From JBJMQS01 sp045802605 (GTDB lineage Bacteria; Planctomycetota; Planctomycetia; Gemmatales; Gemmataceae), in the NCBI GenBank assembly GCA_045802605.1, contig JBJMQS010000036.1, forward strand, positions 62,001-126,000: a DNA stretch of 64,000 nt, written 5' to 3'. Both the position numbers and the translations under genes were made by a program. Positions 36,705-45,155 of this stretch are shown in pieces (position 1 is the stretch's first letter; each line of letters begins with the position of its first letter). The notes beneath the pieces were generated by a model. The model saw nothing but the letters and a program-made list of their open reading frames with translations, was not told the origin of the DNA and made no database searches.

Positions 36705-38267
36705 TCATTTGGAGCTTTGATGTTTTGTCGTCGGGAGATCAAGGGGGCATTCACCCTCGATGGCGATTTCGGTTGTTTCATTGCGAGAGGGCTGGCGTAT
36801 CCCGCGAAATCGGACCGACAGCTTGTTAGCGCGAACTTGACCTAGCACGAGTTCCAAGACCTGGTCAACCACGCCCGCCGCCTTCAAGAGGAAGAGAGCC
36901 TTTAAGCGAGCCTTCTCTTTCCAGTTTGTGCCACCACCAAACGTCACGAAGGCATCTCGAATCACACAGTTCTTGATCGTGTATTGCCCTGACCCTTCGA
37001 TATAACTCATCAGTCCGGCGTTGCCGTCATGCCCCCAGCCCCGAGAGGTCCATGGGGCCGGGTCATTGAGCAGCACGCGGCCGGCGCGTAATCGAGCAAT
37101 GTCATCCGCCGAGTAAGTCTTGCCGCCATAACCAAAAGACCCCTCGAAGGGGTTGCCAAATCGACCTTCCTCGATCTTCAGTTGAAGTTTCCACTTCTCT
37201 TGTTTTCCAGTTGCCTCCGAGTGCACGTCGCCGACCCGGGCCGAGTGTGCTTCGTTCTTGAACGCAAACGGTAGAGCTTGGCCGTGGCGATGCCTATCTG
37301 ACCGAAACGAGTTCAGCATCGCAGTGTCGGCGCTCGACTGACTCGTCGCGGTAATCTCGATTTTGTTATCAGAACTGCGTCGTACGGTGTCGGCGATGAA
37401 GAAGTTATCGCCGAGCATCACCCAGAGCCTACCCAGTGGCACTCGTTTCTTCGCGCCAGCTCTGTTTTGGGCCTTCCCAACCTTGGTCTTGGCTCCAAGA
37501 AGACCTCGCGCGGGATAGTGGGCTAACGCCATGATTCCGGTCATGTGTCCGAACAACATTGGTTGTTGGTCGGGGTGTTGAATGTGACGGGCGATGAAGT
37601 CGTAGAGCGAGTTTGCAGTGACATCACCGTGTTGTGTTTTCGCCTCGCCTCGCAGCCCACGAATGAGAGCATCCGTAAATAGTCCATGTCCGATTGAGGG
37701 ATCTTCGTAGGAGGACTGTTGGGCAGTGCATGCCGCAACAATGATCTTGCCTTCGCCGCGAACGACATCAAGTTCTCGACGCACTAGTTGCTTATCACCG
37801 GCCAGTTGCCCTCGCGCCACGATTCCGCCAGAGTGACAGAAATCAAGCCACAAAAACGCCCGCTTGCTCCGACATTCATCGAACATCGACCGAATCTCTG
37901 CTAGCGGCAACCCCGTCGCCTGGTCCACCGTGTCATAGGCGACGAAGTAGTATTGCCCGCCCACCGAGATTCCGTGACCAGCCAAGTAAACAAACACCGG
38001 CTCGTCCTGGGTAGTCGTTAGCAAAACAGCGCGAAGCGCATCGTCGATGTTGCGCCGTGTCGCTTGTTTGTTTGCCAACACCGTCACTCCGCTGGATCGA
38101 AAGGTTCCGCGGCGGGAAGATAGAATCTTCGCCATTTCCCGCAGGTCGGCGGAGACCGCCGGGAGCCGGTTCCTGGGATTGGGATAATCGCTTATGCCAA
38201 TGACGAGCGCGCGCTGATTGGCATTTCGTGCTCGCGTGACTGAGGAGATGCGCTTCATCCTTACCAT
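36705..38267 (-). CDS. caspase-fold peptidase (C14 family)
   Basis: The 520-residue product has an N-terminal caspase-like p20 domain: RALVIGISDYPNPRNRL near 19-35, catalytic His98 in FVYLAGHGISVGGQYYF, and catalytic Cys144 in AFLWLDFCHSGG. Both dyad residues are present, so it should be active. Residues about 270-510 form an uncharacterized beta-rich C-terminal region (GRLWVMLGDNFFIADTVR; NPFEGSFGYGGKTYSADDI) that may recognise a signal or hold substrates. No signal peptide. It is gene five of a minus-strand operon with a GHKL ATPase and a STAS-like protein. Prokaryotic caspases are known cell-suicide or defence effectors; the role here is inference from neighbours. Confidence 0.9.
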   Translation of the reverse strand: MVRMKRISSVTRARNANQRALVIGISDYPNPRNRLPAVSADLREMAKILSSRRGTFRSSGVTVLANKQATRRNIDDALRAVLLTTTQDEPVFVYLAGHGISVGGQYYFVAYDTVDQATGLPLAEIRSMFDECRSKRAFLWLDFCHSGGIVARGQLAGDKQLVRRELDVVRGEGKIIVAACTAQQSSYEDPSIGHGLFTDALIRGLRGEAKTQHGDVTANSLYDFIARHIQHPDQQPMLFGHMTGIMALAHYPARGLLGAKTKVGKAQNRAGAKKRVPLGRLWVMLGDNFFIADTVRRSSDNKIEITATSQSSADTAMLNSFRSDRHRHGQALPFAFKNEAHSARVGDVHSEATGKQEKWKLQLKIEEGRFGNPFEGSFGYGGKTYSADDIARLRAGRVLLNDPAPWTSRGWGHDGNAGLMSYIEGSGQYTIKNCVIRDAFVTFGGGTNWKEKARLKALFLLKAAGVVDQVLELVLGQVRANKLSVRFRGIRQPSRNETTEIAIEGECPLDLPTTKHQSSK

Positions 38268-38285
38268 ACTGTTCCCATGTCTGTT

Positions 38286-39383
38286 TCAGCTGCTTCCGAT
38301 AATCGGTCTTTCCGCGGTCTCTACCCACGAAGCGTACGCTTCGACGTTCTGCTGCATAAGGTCGTCGATAGGTTGTCCTTCCGCCGTCCAAGAGTCGTCC
38401 CACCGACGCCGCCGGCCCCCGTCTGGATGGAATACTTTGCGATAAACCGATTTCTTAAATGGCTGCGAGTCGATCAGAGTGAATGAACTGAATCGCTCTG
38501 CGGCGTATCGCACATACTGTGCGCCGCCGACCAAGATCAAAGACAGCTCGCGGCCAATCTCGTCCTGCATTCTCTGCACCCGCGCAATAGCCTTGAGGCC
38601 CTCGTCGCGGCTACGGTAGCCCGTTTGAAAGTTGACCGCGACGTGCAACAACTGTGAGTTGTCCCGTAGAAATGCAGACCAAAAGTCCCAGTCGGCGGGC
38701 ATCACGGCACTTAGGTTGGGGACGACGGAAACGCCTGCCTCCGACAACTCGGCCAAGCACACCAGTTGGCGTTTGCGGTTATAAAGGAGATCTGATCTGG
38801 GTACGTCTAAGAAATGCGAGTAGTTCGGGCCGATGAAGAGCGCGGCGTCAAGTCGGGCAACTTGCGCCGCGACGCCGTCGATTTTGCGAAACTCCCAATA
38901 CCGCTCCAAGAACTTGTCCTTTGCGGTTCCTCGCAGGATGACTTGGGCATGGTCGCCGACCTTAAACCGCCGGCGCAGTGCCGTCGCTTCGTTCGGACTG
39001 GCACAGTATCGTCCATCATGGTTGGCAAAGATCGAGTACGGGTCGAGCGCAACGACGCCGGCCTTCAATGCGCGCACCCGGCTGGAGGCGTGGTGAACCA
39101 TCGGTACATAACGTGGTAGCGCGAAGGGTGTCTGACGAAGTGCGGGGAGGTCATCGAATCGCAGGCCGCCGATCTCCCACATCCGCCGCCGATAGTCTTC
39201 GGGCTTGTAAGGACAAACGTGGTCGCACGTATTGGTCCCGCAGCAGAACTGATCGAAGCAGTTAAATAGCGACCGGCCATTCCTCAGTCCGCCGCAAGGT
39301 TCGTAGAGGAAACAGTCCGGGCAAGTTACCGCGACGGGACCGGGAGGCCGAAGTTCAAGTCGCAGCCGGCCGTTCGTTGTCAT
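38286..39383 (-). CDS. cysteine-rich protein with DUF4417-like domain
   Basis: The 365-residue product overlaps the preceding gene by 4 bp (ATGA). Residues 21-60 hold many cysteines (TCPDCFLYEPCGG; CFDQFCCGTNTCDHVCPYKP), suggesting one or two metal or iron-sulfur sites. The C-terminal half reads PRSDLLYNRKRQLVCLAE, GVSVVPNLSAVMPADWDFW and LLHVAVNFQTGYRSRDEG, the sequence order I know from DUF4417 proteins of phages and elements (strand, NR, VxPNxS, W). This assignment is by eye. The middle includes ALFIGPNYSHFLDVP. Function unknown; a redox or nucleic-acid sensor for the caspase would fit. Confidence 0.7.
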   Translation of the reverse strand: MTTNGRLRLELRPPGPVAVTCPDCFLYEPCGGLRNGRSLFNCFDQFCCGTNTCDHVCPYKPEDYRRRMWEIGGLRFDDLPALRQTPFALPRYVPMVHHASSRVRALKAGVVALDPYSIFANHDGRYCASPNEATALRRRFKVGDHAQVILRGTAKDKFLERYWEFRKIDGVAAQVARLDAALFIGPNYSHFLDVPRSDLLYNRKRQLVCLAELSEAGVSVVPNLSAVMPADWDFWSAFLRDNSQLLHVAVNFQTGYRSRDEGLKAIARVQRMQDEIGRELSLILVGGAQYVRYAAERFSSFTLIDSQPFKKSVYRKVFHPDGGRRRRWDDSWTAEGQPIDDLMQQNVEAYASWVETAERPIIGSS

Positions 39384-39757
39384 GCGGCCCTCGTGCCGTC
39401 ATCGACGACGACCTCAATGAAGCCCGACACAGACGAAACTTTACGCACCATCATCGGAGTAACTCCCGGATGCCCCGGCGCTCTCAAAGCATCGAGTAAA
39501 GACTTAGCACCGTCACCGTCGATCTTGCCTATGACCTTGTGGCCGTTCACCAGATGAATACACCGGCCGTTGGCAGCAGCGTGTCCTTCTAGATGGTCGC
39601 CAGCCGCTACCTCAGATCCTCCCAACGGGGCCGCTGTGTAGACCGTGGACATAATGTCCGGCCGCCCGAAAAGCGTCGGCGTCGCCATATTCTTGAGCGA
39701 GCGGTCGGAACCCTTCTTGAAGTTCTCGACCTGGCCTTTTAAGACGTTTTCACCCAT
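39380..39757 (-). CDS. small operon protein, 125 aa
   Basis: ATG 39757 overlaps the stop of the STAS-like gene by 8 bp and its own stop overlaps the next start by 4 bp, so it is translationally coupled on both sides. The product starts MGENVLKGQVENFKKGSDR and contains STVYTAAPLGGSEVAAGD, then an IHLVNGHKVIGKIDGDGA segment. No family recognised. The N-terminal helix is basic; the C-terminal half is beta-rich. Confidence 0.6.
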   Translation of the reverse strand: MGENVLKGQVENFKKGSDRSLKNMATPTLFGRPDIMSTVYTAAPLGGSEVAAGDHLEGHAAANGRCIHLVNGHKVIGKIDGDGAKSLLDALRAPGHPGVTPMMVRKVSSVSGFIEVVVDDGTRAA

Positions 39758-40334
39758 CGAAGTTGATCTCCGCAACGACGGGCGAGTAGACCTGTTCTCG
39801 TCCTCGCTTTTCCCGTCGAACTAGGCGCTTTTCGTAAAGGTCTTTCAGCCTATTATTCCAAGCCGTCCCTTTGATACCGTCTTGGCCCCCGAGTGAAGCG
39901 CCCGTCACCGCGGAACCATCAACTACGGCCTCCAGCGTGGCCTCTTGGCCGGGGTCGAGATTCCCTACAAGGCATGCGGACTTTGGGGCGGCCTTGCCGC
40001 GCGAAACTAGAAAACATGTGTGCGTCCACTCAGCGACCATCTGAAGTTCATCAAGCCAATCTGGGTCAAAGTTCACCAAGACGGGAAAGATGTCGTTCCG
40101 CTCGTCGGCCGCCCAGCGCAGGAGTGGCACAAGAGCCTCATTGATCCAAGAGCCAGTGATGATTTCGACCCCTGCAAAGTCGAGGAGCGCTACCGCCCCG
40201 GACGGGATTTCTGCGAGGGCCGCACACAAACGGGGAAAGTGTTTACGCCCTTGGGGACGGCCCTGCAAGGTCCGACCAAGCTCTTCGGCTACCCGTAAAA
40301 GCTCCACCATATTTATTTCCCTCACGATTCTCAT
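39750..40334 (-). CDS. STAS-like domain plus winged-helix protein
   Basis: The 194-residue protein has an N-terminal STAS-like fold (about 8-110; ALLDFAGVEIITGSWINEAL is the phosphorylation-loop and helix region of DUF4325/STAS proteins) and a C-terminal winged helix (GTAWNNRLKDLYEKRLVRRE, then RGREQVYSPVV). STAS proteins pair with GHKL ATPases as anti-sigma-factor antagonists in partner-switching. Here the GHKL gene lies directly upstream (62 bp). A start at MVELL (40310) is also possible. With its DNA-binding tail the protein may control the operon or the caspase. Confidence 0.75.
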   Translation of the reverse strand: MRIVREINMVELLRVAEELGRTLQGRPQGRKHFPRLCAALAEIPSGAVALLDFAGVEIITGSWINEALVPLLRWAADERNDIFPVLVNFDPDWLDELQMVAEWTHTCFLVSRGKAAPKSACLVGNLDPGQEATLEAVVDGSAVTGASLGGQDGIKGTAWNNRLKDLYEKRLVRREKRGREQVYSPVVAEINFDG

Positions 40335-40395
40335 TACCGTCTACTAAACATAGTACACTAGGGTCGCGGCAAGGCAAGCCACGATGTCCGCTTTT

Positions 40396-41415
40396 TCAGA
40401 CTAACGGATATGGATCGGAGCCGCTCGAAGTGCGGCAGCAGATGGTCAACTGGAAGCCAGGGCGGAAGATCACGTAGCCTTCCTCGCCTTTATCGGCGTC
40501 GAAATCTGTGCCGTCCATCATCACGACGCCTTCGCCGCTACGAAAGCGAAGCGTTCCGCGCATCGCCGCCAGCGCCTTGAACACACTGTAAAATCCGGTC
40601 CCACCGTTGCCCGGACCAAACCGACTCACGCCGGTATGAAGGGCAAGCCTAATGGCTTCCTTATGTGTCCGAAGATGCCGATAGGCATCGGTGCTCGTCA
40701 GACTTTGCAAGACGCCGATTCCAACGTCGGCTACAGAGCAAACTGTTACACCCTCCGAGACTTGGTAGCCAACCAGCACGCCGGCGGGTGAGTTTGCGTG
40801 GATGGTCGCGTTGTCAGCCATTTCGCCGAGAGCAGCTGCAATCCCTTTCGCCTTATCTAAATCAAAGCCAACGCACTTTATTGATTGCCGGAAGCGGACG
40901 AGATACTCCAACCAGTCATCATTGGTCGTTGGCGAATCGTTTCCCTCCAGAACAAAGAACTCTTGCGCCATTGCATTGATTGACTTGGATCTGGGCTTTT
41001 GGGTGCCGTAAGTTCGCAGCCCGAGGTCACACCTGACCTCGTGCAAAGCGCGCCCGATTGGCGATGTGCAGATTGCGGCTGGTAGCGGCGGGACTCCATG
41101 ATTTTGCCATCTCGCACAGCCATATTCGACCAGTCCAGGAAGTGTCGTGTTTTTGAGCGAGTTGACAAAGTCGACGACGGCCCGACCGGTCCCCACGGCC
41201 TGCTGGAGTTCCTCAACAAGTTCGCAGGTAAGCCACACAGGCAAAATGTGCCGACGTGCCTCGCGCGTCGTCGCGCTAAATGAAAAGCTGCCTTTTGCGT
41301 CATAGTATGGACCGGATCTAGGTTCGCCATCGGCGGCAGGATGAGAGGATCTTCGCCATTTCTCGCAAGTCGTCGGCGACCGCTCGGAGCCGGTTCCCGG
41401 GATTGGGATAATCAT
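40396..41415 (-). CDS. GHKL-type ATPase (HATPase domain protein)
   Basis: The 339-residue product has the Bergerat fold boxes: N box IAAALGEMADNATIHANS, G1 VADVGIGVLQSL and G2 FGPGNGGTGFYSVFKAL. The N-terminal 180 residues are an uncharacterized region (ILPVWLTCELVEELQQAVG). There is no histidine-kinase HisKA domain and no membrane helix. It starts the caspase operon and pairs with the STAS-like gene as in anti-sigma/antagonist pairs. The start is uncertain: the first part (to about 41344) overlaps a decayed caspase segment in another frame, and only ATG 41415 or TTG 41466 are available upstream. The native start may lie further in. Confidence 0.82.
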   Translation of the reverse strand: MIIPIPGTGSERSPTTCEKWRRSSHPAADGEPRSGPYYDAKGSFSFSATTREARRHILPVWLTCELVEELQQAVGTGRAVVDFVNSLKNTTLPGLVEYGCARWQNHGVPPLPAAICTSPIGRALHEVRCDLGLRTYGTQKPRSKSINAMAQEFFVLEGNDSPTTNDDWLEYLVRFRQSIKCVGFDLDKAKGIAAALGEMADNATIHANSPAGVLVGYQVSEGVTVCSVADVGIGVLQSLTSTDAYRHLRTHKEAIRLALHTGVSRFGPGNGGTGFYSVFKALAAMRGTLRFRSGEGVVMMDGTDFDADKGEEGYVIFRPGFQLTICCRTSSGSDPYPLV

Positions 41416-41483
41416 TGATGCCGACCCCAAGTCCGCGCTGAATGGCTGTTCGCGCTCGTGCGGCAACGGTAGGCTGATTTCAT
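41344..41483 (-). pseudogene. caspase gene N-terminal remnant (direct repeat of 38120-38258)
   Basis: Read on the minus strand, this piece encodes GINDYPNPGNRLRAVADDL then REMAKILS, matching the start of the intact caspase (GISDYPNPRNRLPAVSADL, REMAKILS). The DNA is similar over about 120 bases, including GGATTGGGATAATC and CGGTTCC. An ATG at 41483 matches the intact start MKRISS by position, but a one-base shift breaks the frame about ten codons in. It is a leftover of a second caspase gene and lies in the same orientation, so the GHKL to caspase cassette is flanked by direct repeats. Confidence 0.85.
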
Positions 41484-41501
41484 CCGCTGGAGTTACGCCT
41501 G

Positions 41502-44500
41502 ATGCTGCGGCTTTCCGAACTCAAATCCGGCCAGTCGATCATGGGTCTGGAGCCGGCTGTCGTCACCACGGTTGTCGCCGTGGTGCCCATTGCCGATGGT
41601 GCCGTGCAACTCGTCTACAAGATGCCGAACGGTTCGCTCAAGGAACGAATGATCGGCGTCTCCGACGAGGAGAACATCAGCCTCGCCACGGCCGAGCGGC
41701 CCTGGGCATTCGATGGTGACGGTGCGGACTTCCGGCTCGCTTGCGAAGCCAAACGAATCGACTTCGCTTTTCTTTTCGACCCGATGATGGCCGTCCACAC
41801 GTCGAATGTCGAGCCGCTGCCGCACCAGATCACCGCTGTCTACGAGTCAATGCTGCCGCGTACTCCATTACGATTCGTGCTGGCCGACGATCCCGGTGCC
41901 GGCAAAACGATCATGGCCGGACTCTACATCAGCGAACTCATCATGCGGGCTGACGTTCGCCGCGCCTTGATCGTGGCCCCCGGCAGTCTAGTCGAACAAT
42001 GGCGGGATGAACTCTACGAGAAGTTCGGACTGGAGTTCAGCATCTATTGCCAGGCACTGGAGCAGGCCACGCCCAATGCCAATCCGTTTGAAGCGTGCGA
42101 CCAACTTATCGTCCGCCTCGATCAAATGGCCCGCAACGATGGGCTGCGCGAGAAGCTCTGCGCCGCCGGCTGGGATCTGGTCGTCTTCGATGAAGCCCAC
42201 AAGCTGGCCGCCCATTACTATGGAACCAAGATCGAGAAAACCGGACGGTTCAACTTTGCCGAGGAACTTGGTCGAAACACCCGGCACCTACTTTTGATGA
42301 CTGCTACGCCGCACAACGGCAAAGAAGAGGATTATCAGCTCTTCATGTCGTTGCTCGATTCCGACCGGTTCTACGGCAAGTTTCGTGATGGTGTTCACAA
42401 AGTGGATGCTTCAGACCTAATGCGGCGGATGATCAAGGAGGAGTTGGTCAAGTTCGACGGCCGGCCGTTATTCCCGGAACGCAGAGCGCACACTGTCAAC
42501 TATCCGCTTTCCTCGATTGAAGCGGGCCTTTATGAATCGGTCACGAAGTACGTGCAGACCGAAATGGGCAAGGCCGACGAACTCGACGGGAAGCGTAAAA
42601 GTTCTGTCGGATTTGCACTGACGGGTCTCCAGCGCCGGCTCGCGTCTAGTCCCGAGGCGATATTCCAATCGCTCAAGCGTCGAAAACATCGCCTTGAAAT
42701 ACGGGTTCGCGATGAAAAGCTCGGCATGCGTGGCCGTCAAGTTCTGGCCGAGACGCTGCATGACGTGCCGGAGGACGAAGACGACCTTAACGCCACCGAG
42801 CAGGAAAATCTCGAAGAGGCCCTCATCGACGCAGAGACCGCTGCCGAAACGGTAGCGGAGCTAGAGGATGAAATCCGCATTTTGCACGGTCTCGAAGAAC
42901 AGGCCAAGGCTGTCGTGGCATCGGGACAAGACCGCAAATGGGAAGAACTGTCCAAGCTATTGCAGAACACACCTGAGATGCGCGACGCCAACGACCGCCA
43001 GCGCAAGATTATCATCTTTTCCGAGCACCGCGACACACTGAACTACTTGCATGGCAGGATTGCCGACGTCTTGGGCAAGCCGGATGCGATCGCCATCATT
43101 CACGGCGGCACCAAGCGTGATGAGCGGCTCAAGACGCAGGCACAGTTTCGATCTGACCCCGACCTGTGCGTCCTGATCGCCACCGATGCGGCCGGCGAAG
43201 GCGTCAATCTCCAGTGCGCACACTTGATGGTTAACTATGACTTGCCTTGGAATCCCAACCGGCTCGAACAACGCTTCGGTCGTATCCACCGCATCGGCCA
43301 GACCGAGGTATGCCACCTCTGGAGCCTCGTCGCCAAGGAAACGCGCGAAGGCGCTGTCTATCATCGCTTGCTCGAAAAGTTAGAAGTCCAAAGCACAGCT
43401 CTGAAGGGCCGCGTCTTCAATGTCCTGGGTGATGTCTTCGAGGAAATGAGCCTGAAGCAGTTGATGATCGAGGCCATCCGGTACGGCGATCAGCCGGAGG
43501 TCCGTGACAAGTTAAAGAAAACAGTCGAACACGCTTTTGACCCTTCGCACCTCAAGTCATTGCTGGAACGGAATGCACTCGCGCAAGAGACCATGAGTCC
43601 GGAGCGGCTATTCAAGGTTCGCGACGACATGGAAAAGGCCGAGGCACGACGGCTTCAGCCGTTTTTCGTTCGCTCGTTCTTCCTCCAAGCATTCAGCCAA
43701 CTTGGCGGCTCGATTTACCCGCGTGAGTCGGAGCGATTCGAGATTACCCATGTGCCTTCAGCCATTCGCGAGCGGGAACGCCGGCTGACCGGCCGCAATC
43801 GCCGCGAGCAGGAGCCAATCCTCAAGCGCTACGATCGCATCGCATTTTCCAAGGATGCCATCAAACTGCTCGATCGGCCGGGCACCGTGCCCGCCGTGCT
43901 GATGCACCCCGGTCATCCGCTCATGCTCGCCGTCAGTGACATCATCTTGGAACAACACGCCAACCTATTGCGCCAGGGCGCAATCCTCGTGGACCCCAAG
44001 GACGAAGGCGGTGAGCCGTGGTTGCTCTTCCTTCTCACACACGAAGTGAAATCCGGCGACGGCGCGGTTTTGTCCAAGCGAATGCAGTTCGTTCGCGTCA
44101 ACGCTGATGGCTCGACAGCAAACGCGGGTTGGGCACCACACCTGGACCTCGAACCGCTGGATGCCGCAGAACGCCCCCGTTTGCAGGGACTGCTGGCGTC
44201 ACCGTGGATTCGTGCAGATCAAGAAGCTCGCGCTGTCGGCTTGGCTGCCGCGACGCTGGTGCCCGAACACTTCAAAGAAGTTGCTGACCGTAGGATCTCG
44301 CACGTCGATAAGACGCTCGCCGCCGTTCATGAACGGCTAACTAAGGAAATCAACTTCCTTTCCGACCGTTGGCTCAAGCTCAAGGAAGACCTGGCTGCGG
44401 GCAAAGACGTTCGCGTCAGCGTGGACAACGCTCGCAAAACACTAGCAGATCTTGAAGGCCGGCTGGAAAACCGCAAGCGTGAACTTCAGGCGATGCGTCA

Positions 44501-45155
44501 CGTGGTGAACGGCACGCCGGTCGTGCTGGGTGGTGCACTGGTGGTGCCCATTGGATTGTTGCAACAACTTCGTGGCGAGGCTCCAGCGCCGACCACTGCT
44601 GATGCGATCGCTCGCTCGCGGATCGAAGATTTGGCGATGAAAGCCGTTTGGCGAGCTGAAGAGGCGCGCGGCTGCCGAGTCGTAGATGTGTCAAATGAAA
44701 AATGTGGTTGGGATCTCACGTCCTACCCGCCGGCCCAAGGTGACTTCTTGCCCGAGCCACGACACATTGAGGTGAAAGGCCGGGCCAAGGATGCGACCAC
44801 AATCACGGTGACGAGCAATGAGATTCGTTACGCCTTCAACCAAGCTGAAAAGTTCGTTCTGGCCGTCGTCTTCGTGAACGATGACGACACGACGGTCGGC
44901 CCACACTTCATCCGTAAGCCGTTCGACAGTGAACCGGGCTGGGGCGTTTCGTCGATTAACTATCACCTCAACGATCTTCTTACCCGCGCCGGGGCGCATC
45001 ATATTTGCCCAACTCGTTCACGATCCGGAAGATCTCTGGCGTTGCAAGAATCCAGGCAGAGAACCGAATCAACAGGAACGAGGTCACTGGGCCAAGGCCC
45101 GCGCCAAGCTGTTCGCTATCATCGAAGATCTGGTGAAGTGGGAAAACACTACTAA
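41502..45155 (+). CDS. SNF2-family helicase with DUF3883 domain
   Basis: Up to about residue 1165 this is a complete SNF2 translocase: PLPHQITAVYESML, Walker A ADDPGAGKTIMAGLYI near 130, DEAH box in VVFDEAHKLAAHYYG near 230, MTATPHNGKEEDYQ, helicase C with DAAGEGVNLQCAHLMVNYDL and QRFGRIHRIGQTEV near 590. A C-terminal DUF3883 nuclease-like/protection domain (about 1045-1150) includes HIEVKGRAKDATTITVTSNE. The natural C-terminus would come soon after SSINYHLNDLLTRAG, but the frame then runs on for about 50 residues of out-of-frame methylase sequence to 45155. This helicase type accompanies DUF1156 and DUF499 genes in predicted anti-phage loci. Confidence 0.9.
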   Translation: MLRLSELKSGQSIMGLEPAVVTTVVAVVPIADGAVQLVYKMPNGSLKERMIGVSDEENISLATAERPWAFDGDGADFRLACEAKRIDFAFLFDPMMAVHTSNVEPLPHQITAVYESMLPRTPLRFVLADDPGAGKTIMAGLYISELIMRADVRRALIVAPGSLVEQWRDELYEKFGLEFSIYCQALEQATPNANPFEACDQLIVRLDQMARNDGLREKLCAAGWDLVVFDEAHKLAAHYYGTKIEKTGRFNFAEELGRNTRHLLLMTATPHNGKEEDYQLFMSLLDSDRFYGKFRDGVHKVDASDLMRRMIKEELVKFDGRPLFPERRAHTVNYPLSSIEAGLYESVTKYVQTEMGKADELDGKRKSSVGFALTGLQRRLASSPEAIFQSLKRRKHRLEIRVRDEKLGMRGRQVLAETLHDVPEDEDDLNATEQENLEEALIDAETAAETVAELEDEIRILHGLEEQAKAVVASGQDRKWEELSKLLQNTPEMRDANDRQRKIIIFSEHRDTLNYLHGRIADVLGKPDAIAIIHGGTKRDERLKTQAQFRSDPDLCVLIATDAAGEGVNLQCAHLMVNYDLPWNPNRLEQRFGRIHRIGQTEVCHLWSLVAKETREGAVYHRLLEKLEVQSTALKGRVFNVLGDVFEEMSLKQLMIEAIRYGDQPEVRDKLKKTVEHAFDPSHLKSLLERNALAQETMSPERLFKVRDDMEKAEARRLQPFFVRSFFLQAFSQLGGSIYPRESERFEITHVPSAIRERERRLTGRNRREQEPILKRYDRIAFSKDAIKLLDRPGTVPAVLMHPGHPLMLAVSDIILEQHANLLRQGAILVDPKDEGGEPWLLFLLTHEVKSGDGAVLSKRMQFVRVNADGSTANAGWAPHLDLEPLDAAERPRLQGLLASPWIRADQEARAVGLAAATLVPEHFKEVADRRISHVDKTLAAVHERLTKEINFLSDRWLKLKEDLAAGKDVRVSVDNARKTLADLEGRLENRKRELQAMRHVVNGTPVVLGGALVVPIGLLQQLRGEAPAPTTADAIARSRIEDLAMKAVWRAEEARGCRVVDVSNEKCGWDLTSYPPAQGDFLPEPRHIEVKGRAKDATTITVTSNEIRYAFNQAEKFVLAVVFVNDDDTTVGPHFIRKPFDSEPGWGVSSINYHLNDLLTRAGAHHICPTRSRSGRSLALQESRQRTESTGTRSLGQGPRQAVRYHRRSGEVGKHY

